Source of the DNA: Streptomyces sp. SDr-06
Lineage (GTDB): Bacteria > Actinomycetota > Actinomycetes > Streptomycetales > Streptomycetaceae
Direction of reading: 5' to 3'
Assembly (NCBI RefSeq): GCF_003324565.1
Contig: NZ_QOLA01000001.1
Coordinates: forward strand, 62,001 to 126,000
Length of the DNA stretch: 64,000 nucleotides
Below are positions 44,839 through 53,972 of the stretch, piece by piece; position 1 is the first letter of the stretch, and every line of letters begins with the position of its first letter. Below the pieces are notes generated by a model that saw only the letters and a list, made by a program, of their open reading frames with translations, was not told where the DNA came from and searched no databases. A program made the position numbers and the translations under genes.

Positions 44839-46254
44839 ATGGACGTATATGAGTCTGCGCTCGACCTCGTCGGCGGCACCCCGCTGGTCCGGCTGCGCAC
44901 GAGGGGCCCCGCCGCCGTCTACGCGAAGCTGGAGTACCTGAGCGTCGGGGGCAGCGCCAAGGACCGGATCGCCCTGCGCATGATCGAGCGGGCGGAGAAG
45001 GACGGGCTGCTGCTGCCCGGCGGGACGGTCGTCGAGGCCACCTCCGGCAACACCGGCATCGGCCTCGCCCTCGTGGCGGCCGAGAAGGGCTACCGCACGG
45101 TGCTGGTCGTGTCGGACCGCGTCAGCGAGGAGAAGGTCGCCACCCTGCGGGCGTTCGGCGCCGAGGTGGTGATCAGGCCGGGCGCGCTGCCGCGCCAGCA
45201 TCCCGACCACCCCATGAACCACGCGGCCCACCTCGCCGCGACCACACCGGGAGCGTGGCTGGCCAACCAGTACGACAACCCGGCCAACCCCGAGGCCCAC
45301 TACCTCACCACCGGGCCGGAGATCTGGCGCCAGACCCGGGGGCGCGTCACCCACCTGGTGTCCTGCATCGGAACCGGCGGCACGATCAGCGGCGCCGGGC
45401 GCTACCTCAAGGAAGTCAGCGACCACACCATCCAGGTGATCGGGGCGGACCCGGCCTCCTCCGTGTACGCGGGTGGCGACGGGCGCCCCTACTTCATCGA
45501 GGCGGCCGGGCACTTCCTCCACCCGGACACCGCCCACGACGTGTGGCCCACCTCCTACCACCCCGGCGTGGTCGACCGGATCGTACCCGTGGCCGACCGG
45601 CACGCCCTGCACACCCTGCGCCAACTCGCCCGGGAGCAAGGCCTGTTGGTGGGCGGGTCCGCCGGGACCGCGCTGGCCGCGGCCCACCAGGTGGCCGCCG
45701 AGGCCGGGCCGGACGCCCTCGTGGTGGTGATCCTGCCGGACTCCGGACGGCAGTACCTGTCCAAGTACTTCAACGACACCTGGATGCTGCGGCTCGGCTT
45801 CCTCGACGGGGACGCGAGCGCCGCCAGGGTCGACGACGCGGTCTCCGAGGACCGCGACGCCCCCACGTGCCCCTACCTCAACACCCACACCCCGGTCGGT
45901 GAGGCGCTGGAGGTGCTCCGCGCGGCCAAGGGGCGCGGCGCGGAGCCCGTCGTGCCGGCCGGCCCCTGCCCGGCGGGCCCCGGCCGCCGCCCCACCGCGC
46001 CCGAACTCACCGGATCGGCGACCCTGGCATCGCTGGAGTCAGCCCTCCGCGACGGCCGGGCGACGCCGGCCGACCCGCTGTCCGGGCATCTCGAACCACC
46101 CCTCCCCCAGCTCGGCTACGGCGAGTCCGCCCGCGACGCCCTCGACACGCTGGCGGCGCGCGCCCAGGACACCGCGGTCGTCCTTCGGGACGGCTGTGCC
46201 CAGGCCCTCGTCACCTCCGCCGAACTCCGCGCCGTCCTGTCTCGACCCCGGTGA
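44839..46254 (+). CDS. Cystathionine beta-synthase / cysteine synthase-type PLP enzyme
   Basis: The 471-residue enzyme has a fold-type II PLP core: Lys41 in VGGSAKDRIA forms the Schiff base, TSGNTGIGLA holds the substrate carboxylate, GTGGTISGAG binds the phosphate, and a late Ser in ILPDSGRQYLSKY binds the pyridine nitrogen. A C-terminal region of about 130 residues (from APTCPYLNTHTPVGEAL) is a pair of CBS domains with degenerate motifs. Full length fits cystathionine beta-synthase, which condenses serine and homocysteine, rather than cysteine synthase. Its last 44 bases overlap the convergent DUF1232 gene. Confidence 0.92.
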   Translation: MDVYESALDLVGGTPLVRLRTRGPAAVYAKLEYLSVGGSAKDRIALRMIERAEKDGLLLPGGTVVEATSGNTGIGLALVAAEKGYRTVLVVSDRVSEEKVATLRAFGAEVVIRPGALPRQHPDHPMNHAAHLAATTPGAWLANQYDNPANPEAHYLTTGPEIWRQTRGRVTHLVSCIGTGGTISGAGRYLKEVSDHTIQVIGADPASSVYAGGDGRPYFIEAAGHFLHPDTAHDVWPTSYHPGVVDRIVPVADRHALHTLRQLAREQGLLVGGSAGTALAAAHQVAAEAGPDALVVVILPDSGRQYLSKYFNDTWMLRLGFLDGDASAARVDDAVSEDRDAPTCPYLNTHTPVGEALEVLRAAKGRGAEPVVPAGPCPAGPGRRPTAPELTGSATLASLESALRDGRATPADPLSGHLEPPLPQLGYGESARDALDTLAARAQDTAVVLRDGCAQALVTSAELRAVLSRPR

Positions 46255-46540
46255 GCTCCTGCGGACCGCGCGGCGCGGCGGCCGCCATGTGCAGGGTGCG
46301 CAGGGCCAGCAGGAGCACTCCGATGTCGTCGAGGTAGATCGGGTCCGGGAGGAGATCGACGGGGCTGATCACGTAGAGCACGGCGCCCCAGAAGGCGGCC
46401 TTGTGCGTCAACGGGACCCCGGCGTCCTTGAGGATCTTGCGGGCGCGGATCAGACGTACCGTCAGGACCACCGTCACCACGGCGCCCGCGAGCAGCGCGA
46501 GGGCCGCCAGGACCAGGGCCACTTTCACTTCGGTGCTCAT
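46211..46540 (-). CDS. DUF1232 (YkvA-like) membrane protein
   Basis: The 109-residue protein has an N-terminal membrane helix (VALVLAALALLAGAVVTVVLT) and the DUF1232 motif AVLYVISPVDLLPDPIYLDDIG, in which SPVDLLPD is diagnostic. Function of the family is unknown. GGAAGG lies upstream of ATG 46540. It follows the Asp23-family gene by 33 bases on the same strand and is probably co-transcribed. Its 3' end overlaps the CBS gene by 44 bases in the opposite direction. Confidence 0.9.
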   Translation of the reverse strand: MSTEVKVALVLAALALLAGAVVTVVLTVRLIRARKILKDAGVPLTHKAAFWGAVLYVISPVDLLPDPIYLDDIGVLLLALRTLHMAAAAPRGPQELTGVETGRRGVRRR

Positions 46541-46573
46541 CGGGCCGCCTTCCTTCCCACGGGGACGGCGATG

Positions 46574-47059
46574 TTACTGAAGCCGGCTTTCGGGGGCCTC
46601 GGGCTCGCTCTCGTCGGGCAGGTGGACGTCGCTCACCGCGATGTTCACCTCGACCACCTCCAGCTCCGTCATGCGCTCCACCGCCCCGATGACGTTCAGC
46701 CGGATCTCGGCGGCCACGTCGGCGATGCTCACCCCGTACTCCACGACGATCTCCAGGTCGATCGCGGTCTGCCGCTCACCGACCTCGACCTTCACGCCCC
46801 GGGTGGCCGAGGCGCGCCCGGGCCGCATCGCTCCCAGCGTACGAGCGAGCCCGCTGCCCAGGGAGTTGACGCCCGGCACCTCGCGGGCCGCCATCCCGGC
46901 GATCTTCTCCACGACGCCGCCCGCGATGGTGGTCCTGCCCCGGGTCGCGGGCGGCTCGCCCGCGCCGACCTTCGCGGGCTCCAGCGTCGTGCTGTCGGCG
47001 GCCGGGCGGAACGCGTCCGACTCGGGTTTGCGCGGGGTCTGGCTCATCGGCTCCGTCAT
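46574..47059 (-). CDS. Asp23/Gls24-family envelope stress protein
   Basis: The 161-residue protein has an Asp23/Gls24 domain over residues about 45-150: TTIAGGVVEKIAGMAAREVPGV, then GVKVEVGERQTAIDLEIVVEYG and LNVIGAVERMTELEVVEVNI, each quoted in part. The family forms membrane-associated, alkaline-shock or envelope stress assemblies. ATG 47059 has GAGGAGG upstream; the frame from 47632 is a shadow. It is upstream of the DUF1232 gene, probably in the same operon, and downstream of the binding-protein gene by 113 bases. Confidence 0.92.
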   Translation of the reverse strand: MTEPMSQTPRKPESDAFRPAADSTTLEPAKVGAGEPPATRGRTTIAGGVVEKIAGMAAREVPGVNSLGSGLARTLGAMRPGRASATRGVKVEVGERQTAIDLEIVVEYGVSIADVAAEIRLNVIGAVERMTELEVVEVNIAVSDVHLPDESEPEAPESRLQ

Positions 47060-47172
47060 GCGAAGCCACCTCCTCGGAAAGTGCCCGGGCGGCCCGGCCG
47101 GCCGCCTCGTCACTCCCCCAGTACCGTGCCCTGGACGGTTCATGCGGCCGGGGAGCCGTGCGCGTGCGGGTT

Positions 47173-48816
47173 TCAGCAGCCCGGCGCCCCCTTGCCGCCG
47201 CGCTGCGGAAGGCTGAGGTTGGGGGCGCCGTCGGGCCAGGTCAGGGCGACCGTCCTGGCCGAACCGTCGGAACCGAGCTGGACCACCGGGCTGGGCTTGC
47301 CCGCCGGAGTGCCGTCGGTGCGGAACGAGAGCCATCCACTGGCCCCGGGAAGCATCTGCGCGCAGTAGAACTGGTGCAGGATGCCGGTCTCCAGGCCCGG
47401 GTTCTTGAGCCCCACCGCGTCGTGCCGGCCCGCGCTGATCGCGGCCACCGCCGCGTCGTGCGTGAGCATGGCCTGGCCGCTGGCCAGGTCGGCGGGGTCG
47501 AAGGAGAGCGTCGCCACGTCCTTGTCGGCGGTCAGCGGCTGGCCGGTGCAGGGATCGGGCCGCCCGGTGAAGGCAGACCAGAACTGGTCGTAGTTGTGCT
47601 TGGCGTCGGAGCCGGGGCAGTCCTTGCCCCACTCGTCGGGGCTCGCCAGCGCCGTGTACGCGACGGTGACCCGGCCCGAGGCGATGCCGTTGAGCACCCC
47701 CTTGTCGTGGATGCTCTCCGAGGCGTCGTCACCCACGAGGATGTGCAACTGGGCGATCCCGCACGGCGCGCCCTGCACCCAGTTCTCCACGAACGCCCCG
47801 AGGTCGCGGCCCCGGCCCGCGAAGTAGACCACGGAGGGCGCCGCCTGGCACAGGTTGGCGTGCATGAGGTTGAACTGCTGCACCAGGTAGTCCTGGCGGC
47901 CCGACCCGGCGGGCAGGTCGCTGGGCGAGGTGTACGGGAGCACCGTCACCGTACGGCCGGCCGCCTTGAACCGGGTCTTGGCCGCCTCGGCCAGGGTCTG
48001 CGTGTAGTCGTCACCCGTGACGCTGTCCGCGACGACGGCGAGGGAGGTGACGGCGGGGCGCAGGGTGGACACGTACTGGTTCGCGGCGATCACCGAGTCC
48101 GTGTTGGTCGGGGAGACCCGGAACATGTCGGGGATCTGCTTCTTGCCGGTGGGGTCGGCCGGGTCGATGTTCATCGAGTCGCCCGTCACCGTGGACCCGA
48201 TCACGGGGATGTGCAGCTGCGAGGAGATCGCCGCGGCCGCGCGCCGGGTCTGGTCGGTGGACTGGCCGAGCCCGACGACCGCGGAGACGTGCTCGGCGCT
48301 CAGCCGGTCCTTCAGCTGGGCCACGGCCTCGGACCAGGAGCCGTACTGGCTGCCCATGTTGGCGAGGTACAGCTTGATGGCGGGCGTACTGCCGTAGGCG
48401 GCGGTGTTGTTGGCCCGCCACACGGCGGTGAGGGCCCCTTCGATGTTGGGGTAGAGCGAATCGTAGGTGAGCGTGTCCACATCGGACACGGGCGAAAGGT
48501 CCAGCATCAGCACCACGCTGGTGTACGGGCCCTTCACCCCGTCGTTGGCCGTCTTGACCATGTTCTCCAACTCCCGCATCCGGGCGGGCTCGTGGCCGGT
48601 GAACGGCACGCTGTCGATGTTCACCCCCGCGCAGGCGAGCGGTGTTCCCGTCGCTGTCAGTCCGGTGCCGCAGGTCAGCGAGGGCGGGAAGAGCCGGCCG
48701 GAGGCCCAGCGGCCGCCGAACACCAGACCGGTGAGGACGACGAGCGCCGCGAGGAGCGAGAGCACGGGGTGGCGGCGCAGCCGGCCGAAGCGGGGGTTGC
48801 CTACAGCGGGTGGCAT
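47173..48816 (-). CDS. Membrane-anchored type-1 periplasmic-binding-like protein
   Basis: The 547-residue protein has a short cytoplasmic N-terminus, one transmembrane helix at about residues 18-36, and an extracytoplasmic region with the type-1 periplasmic-binding (LIVBP-like) fold: AVVGLGQSTDQTRRAA, HIPVIGSTVTGDSMN and DMFRVSPTNTDSVIAANQYV. There is no lipobox cysteine, so it is tethered as a signal anchor. No permease or ABC ATPase gene accompanies it. It is preceded by a P-loop NTPase gene on the same strand with a 54-bp gap. ATG 48816 has AAGGAG five bases upstream. The pair looks like a sensor module rather than an importer; ligand unknown. Confidence 0.88.
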   Translation of the reverse strand: MPPAVGNPRFGRLRRHPVLSLLAALVVLTGLVFGGRWASGRLFPPSLTCGTGLTATGTPLACAGVNIDSVPFTGHEPARMRELENMVKTANDGVKGPYTSVVLMLDLSPVSDVDTLTYDSLYPNIEGALTAVWRANNTAAYGSTPAIKLYLANMGSQYGSWSEAVAQLKDRLSAEHVSAVVGLGQSTDQTRRAAAAISSQLHIPVIGSTVTGDSMNIDPADPTGKKQIPDMFRVSPTNTDSVIAANQYVSTLRPAVTSLAVVADSVTGDDYTQTLAEAAKTRFKAAGRTVTVLPYTSPSDLPAGSGRQDYLVQQFNLMHANLCQAAPSVVYFAGRGRDLGAFVENWVQGAPCGIAQLHILVGDDASESIHDKGVLNGIASGRVTVAYTALASPDEWGKDCPGSDAKHNYDQFWSAFTGRPDPCTGQPLTADKDVATLSFDPADLASGQAMLTHDAAVAAISAGRHDAVGLKNPGLETGILHQFYCAQMLPGASGWLSFRTDGTPAGKPSPVVQLGSDGSARTVALTWPDGAPNLSLPQRGGKGAPGC

Positions 48817-48870
48817 GGACACTCCTTGCGGTGCGGTCGACGGACGCGGGGTGCCGCGGCGGTCGCGGGG

Positions 48871-51009
48871 CTAGGCGAAGGCGGCCGCCGCCTGCTGGAG
48901 CGGACTGACGTCCAGCAGACGGGAGTTGTGCGCGAGGCGGGTGAAGCACTCCTGTATCTCGCCGTCCCAGCGCCGGGTGTGCTCGGTCAGCGGGTCGTCG
49001 TACAGCCACAGCAGGGCGAGCAGTTTCGCGGTGGCCACCGCGAGGACCGTCTGGCCGCCGTCCTCGATCCCGCCGAGCAGCGTGGCGTACGCATCCTGGG
49101 GCGCGTGCTCGTACAGCAGGCGGCAGGGTGCCGAGGAGAGGTAGTCGAGCAGGCGGATCCACGCGCGGTGGTCCTCGTCGAACCGGTCGGCCAGGGCCGC
49201 TGCGACCGGCGTGAAGCGGCCGAGCGCCAGGTCGTGGAAGAGCCGTCGTTCGACGGCCGCGGTGTCCCCGCCGGGGACCGGCAGCGCCGCCAGGGCCAGG
49301 GACTGCGCGGCGAACACCTCGTCCCAGGGCGTCGGCTGGTCGGGTCGCGCCCGGCGCGCGGCGTTCAGCGCGGCGAGCGCGGAGCGGGCGAGCCACGGGT
49401 GCAGTGTGGCGGGACCGTCGGCGTCGCCCCAGCCGATCTGCCGGATGCGGGAGGGCCGGTGGGTGAAGGTGCTCACCCACAGGTTCCGGCGCAGCAGTTC
49501 CAGGGCGCGCGGGAGTTCCGTCGAGGCGGCGGGCAGCCGCGGGTCGTGCGCGGTGCGGACGTCGGCGAGGTAGGCCGCCGCGAGGACCACCGCGGGGGCC
49601 GTGCTCCAGGCGGTGCCGGGGACGGGCAGCCCTTCGGGCAGGCTGGTCTCCAGGGCGAGGGACCACAGCGGTGTGCCGTCCTCGTCGGCCGGGGCGAGCA
49701 GCGGGACGGCGGGTCCGTGCGGGCCGGGGTGCGCGTCGAAGGGTTCGTCGAGAACGGCGGAGACGGCGCCGCGGTGGCCGCCGGTGAGCCGGTGCACCAC
49801 GGAGGCGGGCAGCGGGCGGGCGGGGGTCGGATCGGAGTGGTCCATCGCGTATCCGACCTGCTCCTCGGTCATCGGGTCGAGCCACACGGGGTACCACCAG
49901 GCGGCCGCGGGCGCGCGCTCGACGGCGACGGCCGCGTCGTTCTCCCCCGCCCACAGGGACCGGGTCGCGCGGGACAGCAGGGGGACCCGGCGCTGGGGGG
50001 TGGCTGCCAGCGGCGTGGAGCGCCAGGGCTCGCACCACCACGACGTCCACTCGGACTGCCACTGCGCGCACGCGGCCAGCACGAGGAGCGGGTCCGCGGC
50101 TCCCGAACCGTCCAGGTCGGCCGCCTGGTTGCGGGAGCGGGCTCCCGCGAGTTCGGTGAGGAAGCGGCGCCCGGCCGGTGTCTGCGCGCCGTCCGCCAGG
50201 AGCACCCAGGCGTGGTCGTGCCGGTCCCGGCGGCCGCTGGGGGCGGGCAGGACGCAGGAGCAGGCGGACCGCAGCGGCGGATGACGTTCGGCCTGGGCCT
50301 TGACGTCGGCGAGGAACGCCGCCATCAGCGGGCCGACGGCCGCGGACCGGGACGAGGAACTCAGCCTGATCAGCGCGTCGATGGAGCGGGCCGACTCGGC
50401 CTCGGGAACGCTGATGTGCCAGCGCAGCGCGTCCCGTACGCCCCAGCGCGCGGCACTCTGCAAGAGGGATCCGATGACGGGCTTGGCCCGGTCGCGGACG
50501 GCCGAGACCACTTCCCGCGCGGGCCCCGACACGAGGGGGCTCAACGCGCCCTCGGCGACGATGTCCATCGTCGTCGACGCGGCGTGCTCAAGCCCGGTGG
50601 CGAAACGCCCCGGCCGGGTGTTGCGCGTGTACTTCTGGATGAGCTCACGTATCTGGTCGGCGGCGCGTCCCCGGTCCGCGTCCAGGTTCTCGTTCAGGGC
50701 CAGCAGGCCAAGACCGAAGCGGTGGAACACGGGGCCGTGGCGCAGGTTGTCCCAGCCGCGCATCATCTGGAACGCGGCGAGAGCGGCCGCCGACACCGGG
50801 TCGACCGGGTTCTCCTCGAAGTCGAGCGAGGCGTGGACCACCGTGCCGCCGCACGCCCGTGACACCGCCCGCACCATGTCGGTCTTGCCCGACCCCCGGG
50901 GCCCCAGCAGCGCCACGATCGGCTGCCGTTGACCCGGGTACCGCCACAACATGTGCCGCAGAAACGCATCGGCGCCCCCGGCCACATCAAGATCCCCCAC
51001 AGCACTCAC
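48871..51009 (-). CDS. P-loop NTPase (STAND/AAA-like) of unknown function
   Basis: The 712-residue cytoplasmic protein has Walker A GPRGSGKT at residues 36-43 and a likely Walker B near WVLLADG. After the NTPase region it carries PVWLDPMTEEQVGYAM and VVHRLTGGHRGAVSAVLDE, resembling the winged-helix end of STAND NTPases, and a long helical C-terminus of about 300 residues. No DNA-binding or membrane motif. It is the first gene of a pair with the tethered binding-like protein. Start GTG 51009 (MSAVGDLD) is uncertain; GTG 51030 and GTG 51000 are possible. An inverted repeat lies 30 bases upstream. I do not recognise a characterised homologue. Confidence 0.82.
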   Translation of the reverse strand: MSAVGDLDVAGGADAFLRHMLWRYPGQRQPIVALLGPRGSGKTDMVRAVSRACGGTVVHASLDFEENPVDPVSAAALAAFQMMRGWDNLRHGPVFHRFGLGLLALNENLDADRGRAADQIRELIQKYTRNTRPGRFATGLEHAASTTMDIVAEGALSPLVSGPAREVVSAVRDRAKPVIGSLLQSAARWGVRDALRWHISVPEAESARSIDALIRLSSSSRSAAVGPLMAAFLADVKAQAERHPPLRSACSCVLPAPSGRRDRHDHAWVLLADGAQTPAGRRFLTELAGARSRNQAADLDGSGAADPLLVLAACAQWQSEWTSWWCEPWRSTPLAATPQRRVPLLSRATRSLWAGENDAAVAVERAPAAAWWYPVWLDPMTEEQVGYAMDHSDPTPARPLPASVVHRLTGGHRGAVSAVLDEPFDAHPGPHGPAVPLLAPADEDGTPLWSLALETSLPEGLPVPGTAWSTAPAVVLAAAYLADVRTAHDPRLPAASTELPRALELLRRNLWVSTFTHRPSRIRQIGWGDADGPATLHPWLARSALAALNAARRARPDQPTPWDEVFAAQSLALAALPVPGGDTAAVERRLFHDLALGRFTPVAAALADRFDEDHRAWIRLLDYLSSAPCRLLYEHAPQDAYATLLGGIEDGGQTVLAVATAKLLALLWLYDDPLTEHTRRWDGEIQECFTRLAHNSRLLDVSPLQQAAAAFA

Positions 51010-51038
51010 CGTCCCCCGGAACCGACACACACAAGGCG

Positions 51039-51068
51039 TACCTTCCGCATCGATTGACACGGAAGGTA
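51039..51068 (-). promoter_or_regulatory. Inverted repeat before NTPase gene
   Basis: TACCTTCCG at 51039-51047 and CGGAAGGTA at 51060-51068 are perfect 9-bp inverted copies with a 12-base spacer, 30 bases before the chosen start. It is a candidate operator for the NTPase/binding-protein pair. Confidence 0.5.
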
Positions 51069-51155
51069 ACACCACAAGGACAGGCCGCGACGGGTGTTCG
51101 CACACATCCGCCCGATGGATCGGGCGCTGTGCGGCACTTGCGGGGATTCGGCGGT

Positions 51156-52775
51156 CTAGGTGGTCGGCAGCGCCGTGACCGGGGCCGTCCTGAGGTGGGC
51201 CGTTCCCGAGCGGACGGCCCAGGCGAAGACGGCCAAGGAGAGGGCGCCCACCACCACGGAGTCGTACGGCGCCGGGAGGTGGCCCGAGCCGCCGAACGTG
51301 CCGAGCCAGGACAGCAGGGTGAGGGCGGCCAGGTGGAAGACGAGCCAGGCGCCGTGGCGCAGTTCGTCACGTGAGGAGCGGCCGTCGGTGTCGGGGCGCA
51401 GCATCAGGAACAGGGGTACGCCCGCCAGGACCAGCGGCAGGGCGAGCCGCAGGTGGTGCCAGCCCGACCAGAACACGAACTCGCTGGCGACGACGAAACT
51501 GATGGGCGCGATCCAGTGCACCCCGGCCACCTGGCCCTCGGCGGGCAGCAGCCCCCGGTCCCGGTCGTGCGCCCTGAACGCGGCGGCGGCCACGGCCGAG
51601 GCCGCGTACACCAGGAGGTACATGTCGCCCATCACGCTCACGATGTCCTGCCAGCCGCCGAACGGCAGCATGAACACGATGATGACGACGAGGTTGAGCA
51701 GCAGCGCCCGGCGGGCCGTGCCGGAGCGGGGGTCGATCCGCATGAAGAAGCGGGGCAGCAGCCCGTTCTTGGCCAGGGCGTAGGTGTGCCGGGCGTCGAT
51801 GGCGACGCCGACGTAGGCCGAACCGCCCGGCGAGACCACCGCGTCCGCGTAGAGCAGGGTGGCCAGCCAGTGCAGGTTCAGGACGAGGGCGAGCTGGCCG
51901 AAGGGCGAGTCGAAGTTGACGCCGTGCCAGCCGTGGCCGAGCAGGGAGTCGGGCACGGTGAACAGGAAGGCCAGCTGGAGGCCGAGGTAGACGAGCACCG
52001 CGAGCCCGATCCCGGTGAGCACGGCGAGCGGCACGGTGCGGCGCGGGTTGCGGGCCTCGCCCGAGAAGTCCAGGGGCGCCTGGAACCCGTTGACGGAGTA
52101 CACGATCCCGCCGCCGGCGAGCGCGGTCAGACAGGCCGCGTAGCCGTACGGGGCGAAGCCGCCGTGGTCGGTGAGGCGGCCGGAGTGTGTGCCGGACAGG
52201 AACAGGGCGACCACGGTGAGGACCGGGATGAGGACCTTGAAGAGGGACACCAGGTTGTTGAGCCGCGCGAAGGTCCGTACGGCGAACCAGTTGAGCGCCG
52301 TCAGGAGCACGCTGAGCCCGGTGGCCACCGCGAGGCCGGAGCCGGTGAGGCGGCCGTGGTCGTAGAGGCCGGGCAGGTAGTGCGCGGCGTACTGCATGAT
52401 CGCGCTGATCTCCGCCGCGGTGCCGCCGACCGACAGGAGGACCGACCAGCCGACGATCGTGCCGACGAGGCGGCCGCTGGCGTACAGCGGCCACCGCACG
52501 GTGCCGCCGCCTTCCGGGCGGGTGGCCCCGAGCTCCACCATGACCAGGGCCACCAGCGCGCACAGCACGCCCGCCCCGACCCAGGACAGCAGCGCGGCGG
52601 GCCCCGCGGTCTGCGCGGCGAACATCGCGGCGAACAGCCAGCCCGAGCCGAGGATGTTGGAGAACCCGATCGCGGTCAGGCTCCAGAAGCCGAGCTCCTT
52701 GCGGAGCCTGCGCTCCTCGCCCAGTACGGTCAGGACCGAAGGGGTCTCCCCCGGCTGGATCGGCCGCACGCGCAC
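51156..52775 (-). CDS. APC-family amino acid permease
   Basis: The 539-residue membrane protein has 12-14 hydrophobic helices and the APC start GFWSLTAIGFSNILGSGWLFA with the unwound helix 1, then NGFQAPLDFSGEARNPRRTVP, the conserved region after helix 6 (Glu in SGEARNP). It imports an amino acid or amine by proton or cation symport. GTG 52775 has AAGGAGG upstream. It is a single gene between the NTPase pair and the lysozyme. Substrate not predictable. Confidence 0.92.
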   Translation of the reverse strand: MRVRPIQPGETPSVLTVLGEERRLRKELGFWSLTAIGFSNILGSGWLFAAMFAAQTAGPAALLSWVGAGVLCALVALVMVELGATRPEGGGTVRWPLYASGRLVGTIVGWSVLLSVGGTAAEISAIMQYAAHYLPGLYDHGRLTGSGLAVATGLSVLLTALNWFAVRTFARLNNLVSLFKVLIPVLTVVALFLSGTHSGRLTDHGGFAPYGYAACLTALAGGGIVYSVNGFQAPLDFSGEARNPRRTVPLAVLTGIGLAVLVYLGLQLAFLFTVPDSLLGHGWHGVNFDSPFGQLALVLNLHWLATLLYADAVVSPGGSAYVGVAIDARHTYALAKNGLLPRFFMRIDPRSGTARRALLLNLVVIIVFMLPFGGWQDIVSVMGDMYLLVYAASAVAAAAFRAHDRDRGLLPAEGQVAGVHWIAPISFVVASEFVFWSGWHHLRLALPLVLAGVPLFLMLRPDTDGRSSRDELRHGAWLVFHLAALTLLSWLGTFGGSGHLPAPYDSVVVGALSLAVFAWAVRSGTAHLRTAPVTALPTT

Positions 52776-52879
52776 CCGCCTCCTTGCATGACTGAGGACA
52801 CAAGAGTGCCCAGCGTGTCACGCTCCGCGCCGCGCGTCGCCGAACAGGACGGCCGAGTCCTGCCGTTCTCGGACCGCTC

Positions 52880-53794
52880 CTACCAGGTTTCGATGGCGAA
52901 ACAGACGCCCGCCGTGTCCGTCTGCAGGCTCAGCTTCACGTCGGCGCTGGTGATGTTCACGTCGACCGCGCCCGCGTCGGCAGCCACCTGCACGGCCTGG
53001 ACGCCGTGCCACGCGGTGCCGTCGTGGAACGCGACGCGGACCGAGCCGGCCGCAGGGGTGGCGGTGATCTGGTCCATGCCGAGGTGCAGTCTGCGGTTGT
53101 AGGCGTCCCACGCGCTGCCGTGCGGCAGCAGGACGACGGTGGGCTGGGCGCCCGGGTCGACGCGGCCGGTGATCCATTGGGGCATGTCGGTCTCCTGAGG
53201 CGGTGAGTACTGGAACGAGAGCGCCCAGTCGCGTAGTTGGCCCCTGCTGGCGAGGCGGCAGTAGTCGAGGTCGAGGCCGTTGGACTCGCCGTATTGATGG
53301 AACAGCCAGTCGGCCTGGATCCCGGGGCTCCCCGCGGCGCGGCCGGCCGTGGCGATCCACAGGAAGTCGGCGTAGTAGCCGTCCTGGTCGACGTTCCACC
53401 AGTAGTCGAGATTGGCGTACATGCCGACCGGGTTGTGCGGCAGACGGCCCTTCACGTACCTCAACCAGGCGTCCTTGTAGGCACGTTGGGTCGACTTGGC
53501 GACGCGGGAGTTGGCGTCGTCGTAGCCCTCCCAGTCCAGGACCACCAGGTCGCCGGGGCGCCAGTTGACCTGGTCGATGAAGTAGTCGGCCTCGGCCCGG
53601 ACGCTGTTGCCCATGTGGGGGTAGTGGTACCCGCCCCACACGAGCCCGTTGGCCTTGGCGTGGTCGCGCTGGCTGACCCAGCGCGGGTTGACGTACGAGA
53701 GTCCTTCGGTGACCTTGACGAAGGCGAAGGACAGGCCGCTCGTGCTCGGTGTCGAGGACTGGTAGGAGGCCCAGTCCTGCCCGTAGATCCCCAT
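52880..53794 (-). CDS. GH25 family lysozyme without signal peptide
   Basis: The 304-residue muramidase has the GH25 core: Asp7 in YGQDWASYQ, Asp87 and Glu89 in VVLDWEGYD, and YHYPHMGNSV. It cleaves the beta-1,4 link between MurNAc and GlcNAc. A C-terminal region of about 100 residues (from TGRVDPGAQPTV) is beta-rich and may bind wall. The N-terminus starts directly with MGIYGQDW and has no signal peptide, as in phage endolysins. ATG 53794 has GGAAGG six bases upstream. No holin or phage gene is nearby. Confidence 0.9.
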   Translation of the reverse strand: MGIYGQDWASYQSSTPSTSGLSFAFVKVTEGLSYVNPRWVSQRDHAKANGLVWGGYHYPHMGNSVRAEADYFIDQVNWRPGDLVVLDWEGYDDANSRVAKSTQRAYKDAWLRYVKGRLPHNPVGMYANLDYWWNVDQDGYYADFLWIATAGRAAGSPGIQADWLFHQYGESNGLDLDYCRLASRGQLRDWALSFQYSPPQETDMPQWITGRVDPGAQPTVVLLPHGSAWDAYNRRLHLGMDQITATPAAGSVRVAFHDGTAWHGVQAVQVAADAGAVDVNITSADVKLSLQTDTAGVCFAIETW

Positions 53795-53909
53795 CAGCAA
53801 CCTTCCGCGAGCCGCCGGAACCGGCTCTTCCCACAGGTTGCTTGCCCGCGATCCGGTGGCCCGACGCACGCCGCGCCCTGTCGTGCACATCGCGTGGGCC
53901 CACGACGCG

Positions 53910-53940
53910 AAGGACCGCCGACCCGGGGTCGGCGGTCCTT
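53910..53940 (-). terminator. Strong hairpin terminator after phosphoesterase
   Basis: AAGGACCGCCGACCC and GGGTCGGCGGTCCTT form a near-continuous 15-bp palindrome with one central base; the stable stem is about 13 bp. It is downstream of the minus-strand phosphoesterase stop at 53973. Confidence 0.8.
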
Positions 53941-53972
53941 GGTGCGGCGGGTGCTGACGCGCCCGGCGGGTG

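Noticed and set aside
47158..50862. 1234-codon open frame on the plus strand
   Set aside because: It is antisense to the binding-protein and NTPase genes; composition is Gly/Arg/Val-rich shadow and it has no domain.
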